NCBI RefSeq assembly: GCF_003344625.1
Contig: NZ_QPKJ02000010.1
Location: 1-64,000 of the forward strand
Reading direction: 5' to 3'
Source: Solirubrobacter deserti
GTDB lineage: Bacteria; Actinomycetota; Thermoleophilia; Solirubrobacterales; Solirubrobacteraceae
DNA length: 64,000 nucleotides
The position numbers and the translations under genes are program-made. This document shows, piece by piece, positions 23,120-37,134 of the stretch (positions are counted from its first letter, which is position 1; each line of letters begins with the position of its first letter). The notes under the pieces are model-generated. The model was not told the DNA's origin, searched no databases, and was given only the letters and a program-made list of their open reading frames with translations.

Positions 23120-25200
23120 ACCACGTCATCCAAGCGCAAGCGCGCGATCTTGGCGATCTCGCCGAGCGCCGTCGCGATCTCCTGCTCGCGCGTGTTGCCC
23201 AGGCGGGCATCGGCGTTGGCCAGGATCGACTCCGCCGACCCGTGCTCGCGCACGCAGACCACAAACGGGATCCCGAACCGCTCCCGGTACGCGGCGTTGG
23301 TCGCCATGAAGCGCTCGTAGAGCTCCGGCTCCAGCCGGTCGAGTCCCAGCCCGGCCTGCTCGGCGCGCGAGTGCGCGGTCAGCACGCCGACCCGCTCGCC
23401 CAGGTCCGGATGGGCGCGGATCAGGGCGAACTGCTCGGCCTCGGACGCCGCGTACATCGCCTCCCGCAGCGCGTCCGCCACCTCCGCGTGCGCGATCCCC
23501 GGCCTAAACGCCCGCTCGGCCACCCACGGCGAGTGTTCGTACAGGCCGCCGAAACGCGCGACGAACGCCTCCCGCTCGCTCAGCTCGAGGTCCACCAGCC
23601 GGAACGCGTCGACGTCCACCAGACCCTGGTCGGTGATCTTCAGCGACGGGATCACCGACAGCGCCAGGAACGACAGGGTCATGAACGGCGCGTCGATCTC
23701 GACGCCCATCCCGCGCAGCACGTCCTGCAGCCCTTCCAGGCCCTCGGCGACCTCCTCCAGCGGCGCGTCCGCCAACAGCCCCGCGATCGGCAGCGCGAGC
23801 TCGCCCATGACCTCCCCGTCGCGCGCGACCACGAGCCCACCGCCGAGCTCCTGCGCCCGGGCGGCGCACAGCGCCATGTCGCCGTCATCCACGCCCACCA
23901 CCACGAGGTTGTGCGCGTCGTGCGCGACGGTCGACGCGAACGCCCCCGCCCGCAACCCGAACCCGCGCACGAATCCGAGTCCCACACGCCCCGTTGCGTG
24001 ATGGCGCTCGATCACCGCGATCTTCGCCAGGTCGGCGTCGCCCACGCGACCCACGCCCGCACCCGTGATCAGCTGCCCAGGCTCGATCTCGATCACGCGC
24101 ACCCAGTCGCCGGAGACGCCGAAGGACACCGGCACGGAACGCATGGTGTCGCGCAGCTCGCCCGGGACGCCCGCGGCGTACACCGGCTCGCGGCCGCCCT
24201 TCAACACCAGGGACGCGTGGAAGTCCACGAGGTCGTCGAGCAGGACGAGATCGGCGACGTACCCGGGCGCCACCGCGCCACGGTCGAGCAGCCCGTGCGC
24301 CCGCGCGCCGTGCAGCGAGGCCATCACCAGCACCTCCTCGGCCGCCACGCCCTCGCTCACCGCCACCCGGCACATCTGGTCCAGGTGCCCTTCGCGGAAC
24401 AGGAAGTCGGGCTCGCGGTCGTCGGTGCAGAACGCGCAGTAGTCCGGCCCGTGCTCGCGCACCATCGCCAGCAACGCGCGCAGGTTCCGCGCGTTCGACG
24501 CCTCGCGGATCAGCACCCACATGCCGGCGCGCCGCTTCTCCAGCGCCTCCTCGGCGGTGAAGGCCTCGTGGTCGGTCGAGATGCCCGCGGCCACGTACGC
24601 GTTCAACGCGCGCCCGCGCACGCCGGGCGCGTGCCCGTCCCGGTGGGCCGCGACCATCGTCGCCAGCACGTCCGGATCACCCGCGATCACGCCCGGGAAG
24701 TTCATGAGCTCCGCGACGCCGAGCGCGCGCGGGTGCTCGAGCACCCGCCGCATCTCGTCCGGCCCGAACGGCCCGCAGGGCGACTCGAAGCCCGAAGCCG
24801 GCACGCACGACGGCGCCATCACGAACACGTCCAGCGGGAGCTCGTCGGTGGCGCTCAGCAGCCACTCGACGCCCTCCACACCGGCGACGTTCGCGATCTC
24901 GTGCGGGTCACACACCACCGCCGTCGTCCCGCGCGGCACGACCGCCCGGGCGAACTCGACCGGGACGAGCTTCGCCGACTCCAGGTGCACGTGCGCGTCG
25001 ATGAACCCGGGAACGAGGTAGCGGCCGCCCGCGTCGATGCGCTCGCCGCCGTCATACGAGCCGACGCCCGCGATCTTCCCGCCGTGCAGGGCCACGTCGC
25101 CGGACAGCCACTCGCGCGTGAAGGCGGAGAACACCCGCGCGCCGGTGATGACGGTGTCCGGTTCGGCGTCGCCCCGGGCGACCGCGATGAGCTCCTTCAC
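23116..25200 (-). CDS. adenine deaminase fused to OHCU decarboxylase
   Basis: A protein of 694 residues with two enzymes in one chain. Residues 1 to about 535 are an adenine deaminase: metal site [42 protein letters not shown], the C-terminal [15 protein letters not shown] and [15 protein letters not shown]; it converts adenine to hypoxanthine. Residues from about 540 are an OHCU decarboxylase (UraD): [30 protein letters not shown] and [19 protein letters not shown], which makes S-allantoin. There is almost no linker. GTG start overlapping the xanthine dehydrogenase stop, and GTGA overlap with uraH downstream. Both activities fit the operon's purine catabolism role; the fusion itself is unusual. 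Confidence 0.93.
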   Translation of the reverse strand: MKELIAVARGDAEPDTVITGARVFSAFTREWLSGDVALHGGKIAGVGSYDGGERIDAGGRYLVPGFIDAHVHLESAKLVPVEFARAVVPRGTTAVVCDPHEIANVAGVEGVEWLLSATDELPLDVFVMAPSCVPASGFESPCGPFGPDEMRRVLEHPRALGVAELMNFPGVIAGDPDVLATMVAAHRDGHAPGVRGRALNAYVAAGISTDHEAFTAEEALEKRRAGMWVLIREASNARNLRALLAMVREHGPDYCAFCTDDREPDFLFREGHLDQMCRVAVSEGVAAEEVLVMASLHGARAHGLLDRGAVAPGYVADLVLLDDLVDFHASLVLKGGREPVYAAGVPGELRDTMRSVPVSFGVSGDWVRVIEIEPGQLITGAGVGRVGDADLAKIAVIERHHATGRVGLGFVRGFGLRAGAFASTVAHDAHNLVVVGVDDGDMALCAARAQELGGGLVVARDGEVMGELALPIAGLLADAPLEEVAEGLEGLQDVLRGMGVEIDAPFMTLSFLALSVIPSLKITDQGLVDVDAFRLVDLELSEREAFVARFGGLYEHSPWVAERAFRPGIAHAEVADALREAMYAASEAEQFALIRAHPDLGERVGVLTAHSRAEQAGLGLDRLEPELYERFMATNAAYRERFGIPFVVCVREHGSAESILANADARLGNTREQEIATALGEIAKIARLRLDDVV

Positions 25201-27356
25201 AGGCCGATCATGTCATCGGGGCGCAGCGGGACCCGCCGCAACTCGCGTCCGGTCGCCGCGCGGACCGCGGCCACAACGGCCGGCGTGGAGGAGATCGTCG
25301 GCGGCTCGCCGATCCCGCGCAGCCCGTACGGCGAGTCCGGGTCGCCGAGCTCGAGCACGTCCAGCTCGACCGGCGGCATGTCGAGGATGGTCGGGATCAG
25401 GTAGTCGGTGAACGACGCGTTCCGGACGAGCCCGTCGACGACCTGGATCTCCTCCATCAGCGCGAGCCCGAGCCCCTGCGCGATGCCGCCCTCGATCTGC
25501 CCCTCGACCGCCAGCGGGTTCATCGCCTTGCCCACGTCCTGCGCCGTCGCGATCTCCACCACGCGCACCAGGCCGAGCTCGGTGTCCACGTCCACGACCG
25601 CCCGGTGCGCGGCGAAGGCGAACGTAACGTGCGCGTCGCCCTGGCCCTTCGCGTCGAGCTTCTGCGTGAGCCGATGGTGGTATTCGCGGGTCGCCTCGAT
25701 GCCGTCCCCGATCGCGCCGCGCCCCTCCCACTCCTCGCGCACCGCGCGGCACGCCGCCTGCACCGCACCACCGGTCATGTGGGTCTGCCGGGAGGCGGAC
25801 GAGGACCCAGCCGAGCCGACCTGCGTGTCCGCCGGCAGCACGAGCACATTCTCGACGCCCAGCTCGGTGCGGGCGATCTGCGCCATCACGGTCACCAGGC
25901 CCTGACCCACCTCGCAGGCTGCGGTGTGAACCTCGACCAGAGGTTCACCTCTGACCTCGGACAACCGCACGCGGGCCGTCGAGAAGTCGTCGAAGCCCTC
26001 GGAGAAGCCGACGTTCTTGAACCCGACCGCGTAGCCGACGCCGCGGACCACGCCCTCGCCCCGCGTGACGTTCGCGACGCCGCCCGGCACGGCGCCGTCA
26101 CCTTCGGGCAGCGGTCGCTCGTGCACCAGGCGCAGCAGCTCGTCGACCGGCGCGGGGCAGTTGATCGGCGCGCCCGTCGGCATCGAGGAGCCCGTCTCCA
26201 TCGCGTTGCGCCGCCGCAGCTGCACCGGGTCCATGTCCAGCGCCGCCGCGAGCTTGTCCATCTGCGCCTCGTGCGCGAAGCACGTCTGCACGGCGCCGAA
26301 CCCGCGCATCGCCCCGCACGGCGGGTTGTCGGTGTAGACGACGTAGGAGTCGATGCGCGCGCTCGGCACCACGTACGGCCCAAGCGCGAACGAGGCCGCG
26401 TTCGAGCACACCGCCGAGGAGGACGAGGCGTACGCGCCGCCGTCGAGCAGGATGCGCGCCCGCACCCACGCCAGCCGCCCGTCCGCGTACGCGCCGTGCT
26501 CGTAGCGCATCCGCGCCGGGTGCCGGTGCACGTGCCCGAAGAACGACTCCTCGCGCCCGTAGACCATCTTCACCGGCCGCCCGGTGTGCAGCGCCAGCAG
26601 GCAGGCGTGGGCCTGCATGGACACGTCCTCGCGCCCGCCGAAGGCGCCGCCGACCCCCGCGAGCGTGAAGCGCACCTTCTCCAGCGGCAGATCGAGGCAC
26701 GCCGCGACCTGGTCGCGGTCCACGTGCAGCCACTGCGTCGCGATGAAGAGGTCGACGCCGCCGTCCTCGGCCGGGATCGCGAGTCCGGACTCCGGCCCGA
26801 GGAACGCCTGGTCCTGCATGCCGACCTCGTACTCGCCGCTGACCACGACGTCCGCCTCGCCCGGCTCGGGCCCGTGCTCGATGTAGACGTGGCGCAGCAG
26901 GTTGCCGCCGGGGTGCAGGGGCGGGGAGGCGTCCGACAGCGCGAACTCGGGGTCCACGAGCGGCTCGAGCTCCTCGTAGGCCACCTCGATCTTCGACGCC
27001 GCGTACCGCGCCGTCTCGGGATGATCGGCCGCCACCACCGCGACCGGCTCGCCCTGGTAGCGGACCTCGTCGAACGCCAGCACGGGCTGGTCGTGGTGCT
27101 CGAGCCCGTACGTCTTGCGTCCCGGCACGTCCTCGTGCGTGAGCACCGCGAACACGCCCGGCACGGCAAGCGCGGCGGCGATGTCGATGCTCAAGACGCG
27201 GGCCCGCGGATGCGGCGAGCGCAGGGTCGCGCCCCACAGCATCCCGTCGGCCCACATGTCCGACGAGTACGCGAACTCGCCCTTGACCTTCGGGATGCCG
27301 TCCGGCCGCCGCACGGACTGGCCGATCCCGTTCGCGACCTCCGTGACCGTGCTCAT
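25197..27356 (-). CDS. xanthine dehydrogenase-type molybdopterin-binding subunit
   Basis: A protein of 719 residues, the molybdenum subunit of a three-gene xanthine dehydrogenase-family enzyme that oxidises hypoxanthine and xanthine to urate. Evidence: N-terminal SVRRPDGIPKVKGEFAYSSDM, cofactor loop GVGGAFGGREDVSMQAHA, active-site CGAMRGFGAVQTCFAHE, and VEGQIEGGIAQGLGLALMEE with LRGIGEPPTISSTPAVV at the end. The ATG at 27356 overlaps the TGA of the upstream 8-oxoguanine deaminase (ATGA), which fixes the start. The FAD and 2Fe-2S subunits lie upstream in the same operon, so the complex is complete. The assignment to xanthine rests on operon context, not on diagnostic residues. Confidence 0.9.
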   Translation of the reverse strand: MSTVTEVANGIGQSVRRPDGIPKVKGEFAYSSDMWADGMLWGATLRSPHPRARVLSIDIAAALAVPGVFAVLTHEDVPGRKTYGLEHHDQPVLAFDEVRYQGEPVAVVAADHPETARYAASKIEVAYEELEPLVDPEFALSDASPPLHPGGNLLRHVYIEHGPEPGEADVVVSGEYEVGMQDQAFLGPESGLAIPAEDGGVDLFIATQWLHVDRDQVAACLDLPLEKVRFTLAGVGGAFGGREDVSMQAHACLLALHTGRPVKMVYGREESFFGHVHRHPARMRYEHGAYADGRLAWVRARILLDGGAYASSSSAVCSNAASFALGPYVVPSARIDSYVVYTDNPPCGAMRGFGAVQTCFAHEAQMDKLAAALDMDPVQLRRRNAMETGSSMPTGAPINCPAPVDELLRLVHERPLPEGDGAVPGGVANVTRGEGVVRGVGYAVGFKNVGFSEGFDDFSTARVRLSEVRGEPLVEVHTAACEVGQGLVTVMAQIARTELGVENVLVLPADTQVGSAGSSSASRQTHMTGGAVQAACRAVREEWEGRGAIGDGIEATREYHHRLTQKLDAKGQGDAHVTFAFAAHRAVVDVDTELGLVRVVEIATAQDVGKAMNPLAVEGQIEGGIAQGLGLALMEEIQVVDGLVRNASFTDYLIPTILDMPPVELDVLELGDPDSPYGLRGIGEPPTISSTPAVVAAVRAATGRELRRVPLRPDDMIGL

Positions 27357-28720
27357 GCGCGCCACACCTCTCGGTCGTGGTTGCGGCCGCCGATGGCGAC
27401 GGACGCTTTCCAGATGTCCCCGGCGATTGTCTCCTCGTCGCCCGTGCGCAGCTCGCCGTCCTCGACCACGATGCGCCCGTTGACGATGACGGTCTTGACC
27501 GCCGGACGCGGCCCGAACACCAGCGCGGCCACCGGATCGGTGATGCCGGCGTGGTCCAGGTCGTCCTCGTAGCGCCACAGCGTCAGATCCGCGAGCTTGC
27601 CGGCCTCGAGCGAGCCGAGCTCGTCCTCGCGGCCGAGGCAGCGCGCCCCGTGCAGGGTGCCCAGCTCCAAGGCCTGGTCCGCGGTCATCGCCGCTGGGCC
27701 CCCGGCCAGGCGCGCGAGCAGCATCGCCTGACGCAGCTCGCCGCCGAGCTCGCCCGCCTCGTTGGAGGCGGCGCCGTCGACACCGAGTCCGACCGGCGCG
27801 CCCGCGCGGACCAACGGCACGACCGGCGCGATGCCCGCACCGAGACGCGCGTTCGAGGACGGGCAGTGCGCGACGCCGGTTCCGGTCTCGCCGAACCGGG
27901 CGATCTCCCGCTCGGACAGGTGCACGCAGTGCGCGAGCCAGACGTCGTCACCCAGCCAGCCGAGGTCCTCGAGGTACTCGACCGGGCGCATCCCGAACAG
28001 CTCTTGGCAGAACGCCTCCTCCTCGACGGTCTCGGCCATGTGCGTGTGCAGTCGCACGCCGCGCGAACGCGCGAACTCGGCGGTCTCGCGCATCAGCTCC
28101 CGCGTGACGGAGAACGGCGAGCACGGAGCGAGCGCGATGCGGAGCATCGACCCCGGTGACGGATCGTGGTGCCGGTCGATGGCTTCGGCGCACGCGGTCA
28201 GGATCGCGTCCCGGTCCTCGACGACGGTGTCCGGCGGGAGCCCGCCCTGTGACATGCCGAGGTCCATCGATCCGCGGCACGGATGGAACCGGATGCCGAG
28301 CTCACGCGCGACCTCGATCTCGACCGACAGCAGATCCTCCACGCCGCGCGGGAAGACGTAGTGGTGGTCGGACGCCGTCGTGCAGCCGCTCTTGAGGAGC
28401 GCGGCCAGACCGGCTCGAGCGGCGGCACGCTCGATCGACGCGTCCAGCCGGGCCCAGGTGGGATACAGCTCGACGAGCCACTCGAACAGCGTCGCCTGGA
28501 GCGCGAGTCCCCGGGTGGCCCACTGGTACAGGTGGTGGTGGCAGTTGATCAGCCCGGGGGTGACGAGGCAGCCCGACGCGTCGAGGCGATCGCCGAGCAT
28601 CGGAGCGGTGCCGCTCCCGACGTCCTCGATCCGGCCGGTCGTCTCGTCGAACACGACGTAGCCGTCCCAGTGGACCGGTCCCGAGACGGTGGCGACCGCG
28701 CAGCCCTCGATGATCTTCAC
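27353..28720 (-). CDS. 8-oxoguanine deaminase (amidohydrolase)
   Basis: A protein of 455 residues of the cytosine deaminase-like amidohydrolases. The metal-binding GLINCHHHLYQWATRGLA, then LFEWLVELYPTWARLD and GCTTASDHHYVFP near the start, the His pair in LHTHMAETVEEEAFC, WLAHCVHLS, and GVDGAASNEAGELGGELRQA near residue 330 are the pattern of 8-oxoguanine deaminases, which give urate directly from oxidised guanine; guanine or a related base is also possible. GTG start at 28720 overlaps the 2Fe-2S subunit's TGA, and the end overlaps the molybdenum subunit start, so it is embedded in the xanthine dehydrogenase operon. Confidence 0.9.
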   Translation of the reverse strand: MKIIEGCAVATVSGPVHWDGYVVFDETTGRIEDVGSGTAPMLGDRLDASGCLVTPGLINCHHHLYQWATRGLALQATLFEWLVELYPTWARLDASIERAAARAGLAALLKSGCTTASDHHYVFPRGVEDLLSVEIEVARELGIRFHPCRGSMDLGMSQGGLPPDTVVEDRDAILTACAEAIDRHHDPSPGSMLRIALAPCSPFSVTRELMRETAEFARSRGVRLHTHMAETVEEEAFCQELFGMRPVEYLEDLGWLGDDVWLAHCVHLSEREIARFGETGTGVAHCPSSNARLGAGIAPVVPLVRAGAPVGLGVDGAASNEAGELGGELRQAMLLARLAGGPAAMTADQALELGTLHGARCLGREDELGSLEAGKLADLTLWRYEDDLDHAGITDPVAALVFGPRPAVKTVIVNGRIVVEDGELRTGDEETIAGDIWKASVAIGGRNHDREVWRA

Positions 28721-29178
28721 GCCTCGGCCGCCGATCGGACCGCGTCGAGGATCTTCTCGTAGCCCGTGCAGCGGCACAGGTTGCCCGCGAGCGCCTCTCG
28801 GATCTCCGCGTCGCTCGGCGACGGGTTGCGCGCGAGCAGGTCGTGCGTGGCGACGATCAGGCCCGGCGTGCAGAACCCGCACTGCACCGCGCCCGCCTCG
28901 ACGAACGCCGCCTGGATCGGGTGCAACTCGTCTTCCGTGGGCGCGAGGCCCTCGACGGTCGTGACCGTGCGCCCCTCGACCTGCCCCGCCGCGACCAGGC
29001 ACGAGCACACCAGCACGTCGTCCAGATACACCGAGCAGGACCCGCACTCGCCCTGCTCGCAGGCGTTCTTGGAGCCCGGCAGCTGCATGCGCTCGCGCAG
29101 CACGTACAGCAGCGACTCACCCTCCCAGACGCCGTCGATCTCCCGCGGCTCGCCGTTGACCACACACGTCAGGCGCAT
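28717..29178 (-). CDS. xanthine dehydrogenase-type 2Fe-2S subunit
   Basis: A protein of 153 residues with all eight cluster cysteines. The plant-ferredoxin-type cluster is held by CEQGECGSCSVYLDDVLVCSC (split as CxxxxCxxC plus a distal Cys), and the second cluster by QCGFCTPG and CRCTGY in the C-terminal helical domain. It carries electrons from the molybdenum centre to FAD in a heterotrimeric hydroxylase. The ATG start lies inside the end of the FAD subunit gene (10-base overlap), and its TGA overlaps the deaminase GTG. Length and order agree with the standard family. Confidence 0.95.
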   Translation of the reverse strand: MRLTCVVNGEPREIDGVWEGESLLYVLRERMQLPGSKNACEQGECGSCSVYLDDVLVCSCLVAAGQVEGRTVTTVEGLAPTEDELHPIQAAFVEAGAVQCGFCTPGLIVATHDLLARNPSPSDAEIREALAGNLCRCTGYEKILDAVRSAAEA

Positions 29179-29996
29179 CGCGTCTCCCAGGCCCAGGTGA
29201 TGGTCCGGCGGGCGAGCACGGACAACGCGTGCCGCCGGTACGCGGCCGTCCCGCGCACGTCGTCGATCGGCGAGGCGGCGGCCGCGACCAGCTCGCCGAA
29301 CTCGCGCGCGGCGGCGTCTTCCGGAGCCGCGGAAGCCGCGAACGCCTCGGCCTCCCGCGCACGGATCGGCGTCGGCCCCGCGGACCCGATGCACGTCCCG
29401 ACTCGCCCCTCGGACACGTCCACCGCGAACGAGCACACCGCGATCACCATCGCGTTGCGCGTACCCACCTTCGCGAACTGCTGCGCCGCATCGTCGCGAA
29501 CGGGCACGAAGACGCCCGCGATCAGCTCGTCCTCGCCGAGCACGTTGCGCTTGGGCCCGACGATGAACTCGTCGATCGGGATCCGCCGCGCGCCCCGCAC
29601 CGACGCCACCTCCACCGAAGCTCCCGCCGCGTACAGCGGCGGCAGCGCGTCACCCGCCGGCGACGAGGACCCGAGGTTGCCCCCGATCGTCCCCCGGTTG
29701 CGGATCTGCGGCGAGCCGACGGTCCGCGACGCCATCGCCAGCCCGGGCAGCCGGTCGCCCAGCTCCGCGATCAACCGCGTGTACGTCACGCCCGCGCCGA
29801 TCCGGACCCCACCGTCCTCGGACTCCCAGCGCGAGAGCTCCGGGACGTGCGTCAGGTCCAGCAACGCCGCCGGTCGCGTGCGCGCGAAGTTCAGCTCGAC
29901 CATCACGTCGGTCCCGCCCCAGATCGGGAGCGCGTCCGGATGGGCGGCGCGTGCCTCCAGCGCCTCCCTCCACCCGGGGGGTTGCAGGAACTCCAT
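29169..29996 (-). CDS. xanthine dehydrogenase-type FAD-binding subunit
   Basis: A protein of 275 residues, first gene of the purine operon. FAD-binding signatures are WGGTDVMVELNFAR near residue 26, VRIGAGVTYTRL, and GSPQIRNRGTIGGNLGSSSPAGD near residues 95-115 with the second FAD loop. The C-terminal CO dehydrogenase flavoprotein domain follows (AVCSFAVDVSEGRVGTCIGSAGPTPIRA). It passes electrons to NAD+ or another acceptor. The start ATG faces the carboxylase gene across about 40 bases, so the promoters of the two operons overlap or abut. Confidence 0.93.
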   Translation of the reverse strand: MEFLQPPGWREALEARAAHPDALPIWGGTDVMVELNFARTRPAALLDLTHVPELSRWESEDGGVRIGAGVTYTRLIAELGDRLPGLAMASRTVGSPQIRNRGTIGGNLGSSSPAGDALPPLYAAGASVEVASVRGARRIPIDEFIVGPKRNVLGEDELIAGVFVPVRDDAAQQFAKVGTRNAMVIAVCSFAVDVSEGRVGTCIGSAGPTPIRAREAEAFAASAAPEDAAAREFGELVAAAASPIDDVRGTAAYRRHALSVLARRTITWAWETRCA

Positions 29997-30034
29997 TCAC
30001 CACAGATACACCCCCAGCGCCTAACGTGCCACCC
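29997..30034. promoter_or_regulatory. compact divergent promoter region between the purine operon and the carboxylase gene
   Basis: Only 38 bases separate the two starts. On the plus strand TAACGT (30022-30027) ends seven bases before the GTG at 30035, the geometry of a leaderless promoter; no good -35 is seen. This element is why 30035 is preferred over the GTGs at 30026 and 30044. Confidence 0.4.
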
Positions 30035-35576
<5,542 letters not shown>

Positions 35577-35590
<14 letters not shown>

Positions 35591-35756
35591 ACTGACCCAG
35601 GCCCGAGGGCAGCTGCGCCCACGGGTTCTGGGGCTGCGCCTGCGTCACGGGCGCGTTGGCGTTGAGCAACCCCGGGTCGATCTGCGCGGAGGCGATCGTG
35701 GGGACGGCGGCGAGGGCGATGGCGGCGGGGAGGATCGCGAGTGCAATGCGGAGCAT
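35577..35756 (-). CDS. small secreted protein
   Basis: A protein of 59 residues: MLRIALAILPAAIALAAVPTIASA is a clear signal peptide with an ASA cleavage site, leaving a mature peptide of about 35 residues rich in Gln, Pro and Asn (QIDPGLLNANAPVTQAQPQ). No cysteines and no recognised family. Its 3' end overlaps the carboxylase gene by 14 bases in convergent orientation. It lies downstream of an FAD oxidoreductase gene on the same strand with an 83-base gap. The signal peptide is the main reason to believe it is real. Confidence 0.55.
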
Positions 35757-35839
35757 GCTTCGAACTATTCCGTGCTGCCGTTGCTGGCGCGCGGGAGCTG
35801 ACCTGCGTTTTGCGGTGCGGAGAGCCGCACCGGCGCCCG

Positions 35840-36964
35840 TCACGGCAGCGGCGCGCCGGTCTCGACGAGCCGGCGTCCGTCCTTGTGGTCCTCGTCGCGC
35901 TGATGGGTGAGCACGCCGACGGTTCGGCCCCCGGCGCCGTACCAGATCGTCCACGCGTCCCCGCCGTGGTCGACGACGCGGGTCTCGTCAAACCCATCGC
36001 CCCACCCGACGTACTTGAGCGTGTGCTCGCCGATCGTCGACCAGAAGCCGGGCGCGACGTCCCAGTTGGCCTCGGTGTCGCCCGCGATCGCGCGGCCCGC
36101 GATCTCGCCCGTCTTGAGCGCCTCGCCCCAGTGCTCGACCGCGAGGTGGCGCCCCGCCTGCTCGTTGAACGCGTACGCGATATCACCCGCCGCGTACACG
36201 CCTTCGGCGCTCGTGCGCATCTGGGCGTCGACCACGATGCGCCCGTCCTCCACGTTGAGTCCCGCGCTTTCGGCGAGGCCGGTGCGCGGGACCACGCCGC
36301 CCGCCATCAGCACCAGATCAGCGGCGTCCTCCGTGAGCTGTCGGACGGGATCGCCGAGCTTGAGCGTGACGTTGAGCGCCTCGAGCCAGCGCGCGATGCG
36401 CCGGCCCGCCTCCTCGCCGAGCCGGGACGCGTGCGGGAGGTTCTCGTCGGACTGGAGCGTCACATTCACGCCGCGCATCGCCAGTGACGCGGCGGCCTCG
36501 CACCCGATGAAGCCGGAGCCGACCACGAGCGCGGTCTCGGCCCGCTCTGCCCGGTCGCGCAGCACCCGCGCCGTGGCCAGCGTGCGCAGGAGCAGCACCC
36601 ACTCCTCCGTCGCGCCGGGGACCGGCAGGACGCAGGGCTCGGCGCCGGTCGCGAGCACGCAGGCGTCGTAGCCGACGGTGTCGCCGGAGCCGAGCGTGAG
36701 CGTGCGCGCGCCGGGGCCGAGCGTCGCGACCTCGCCGCCCAGGCGCACCGTCACGCCGTGGTTCTCGTACCAGGCCGCGTCCTCGATCGGCAGGCGCGCC
36801 TCGTCGAGCTCCCCGCGCAGGAAGTCCTTCGACAGCGGCGGACGCCGGTAGGGGAGGACCAGCTCCGGGGTGAACAGGGTGACGTCGCCGTCACCGCCGG
36901 CGTCCCGGTAGCCGCGCGCGGCGGCGAGCGCGGCCGGGCCGCCGCCGACGATCACCAGCCGCAT
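35840..36964 (-). CDS. FAD-dependent NAD(P)H oxidoreductase (ferredoxin reductase/AIF-like)
   Basis: A protein of 374 residues with two Rossmann folds: FAD-binding MRLVIVGGGPAALAAARGY at the N-terminus, the ATG segment VLATGAEPCVLPVPG, NAD(P)-binding ALVVGSGFIGCEAAASLAMRG near 145-165, and the flavin-contact VYAAGDIAYAFNE near 260. RRPPLSKDFLRGEL is typical of the ferredoxin/rubredoxin reductase group, and the C-terminal domain fits the same group. It should move electrons from NAD(P)H to a ferredoxin, a cytochrome P450 system or a quinone-like acceptor; no such partner is adjacent. Transcribed leftward, divergent from the M28 peptidase gene. Confidence 0.88.
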   Translation of the reverse strand: MRLVIVGGGPAALAAARGYRDAGGDGDVTLFTPELVLPYRRPPLSKDFLRGELDEARLPIEDAAWYENHGVTVRLGGEVATLGPGARTLTLGSGDTVGYDACVLATGAEPCVLPVPGATEEWVLLLRTLATARVLRDRAERAETALVVGSGFIGCEAAASLAMRGVNVTLQSDENLPHASRLGEEAGRRIARWLEALNVTLKLGDPVRQLTEDAADLVLMAGGVVPRTGLAESAGLNVEDGRIVVDAQMRTSAEGVYAAGDIAYAFNEQAGRHLAVEHWGEALKTGEIAGRAIAGDTEANWDVAPGFWSTIGEHTLKYVGWGDGFDETRVVDHGGDAWTIWYGAGGRTVGVLTHQRDEDHKDGRRLVETGAPLP

Positions 36965-37134
36965 CCATGGAAGCGGTCGAGGGCGTACGTCGCGGTGGGT
37001 CGCCGCCGGTGCACGCCCACCAGTGTGCCTGAATGCGCGCGAACGTCGCGTTTCGCACTACTCTCCTATCCAGCGTCGTCGTGCAGGGGTGTTCGCGGCG
37101 CTCATTGGAAACCCTCAAACGGGAGATTGAGGAC

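Noticed and set aside
29951..30034. Longer N-terminus for the carboxylase (ATG at 29951)
   Set aside because: It would overlap the start of the divergent FAD subunit gene and add a Pro-rich stretch with no family match; the TAACGT element favours 30035.
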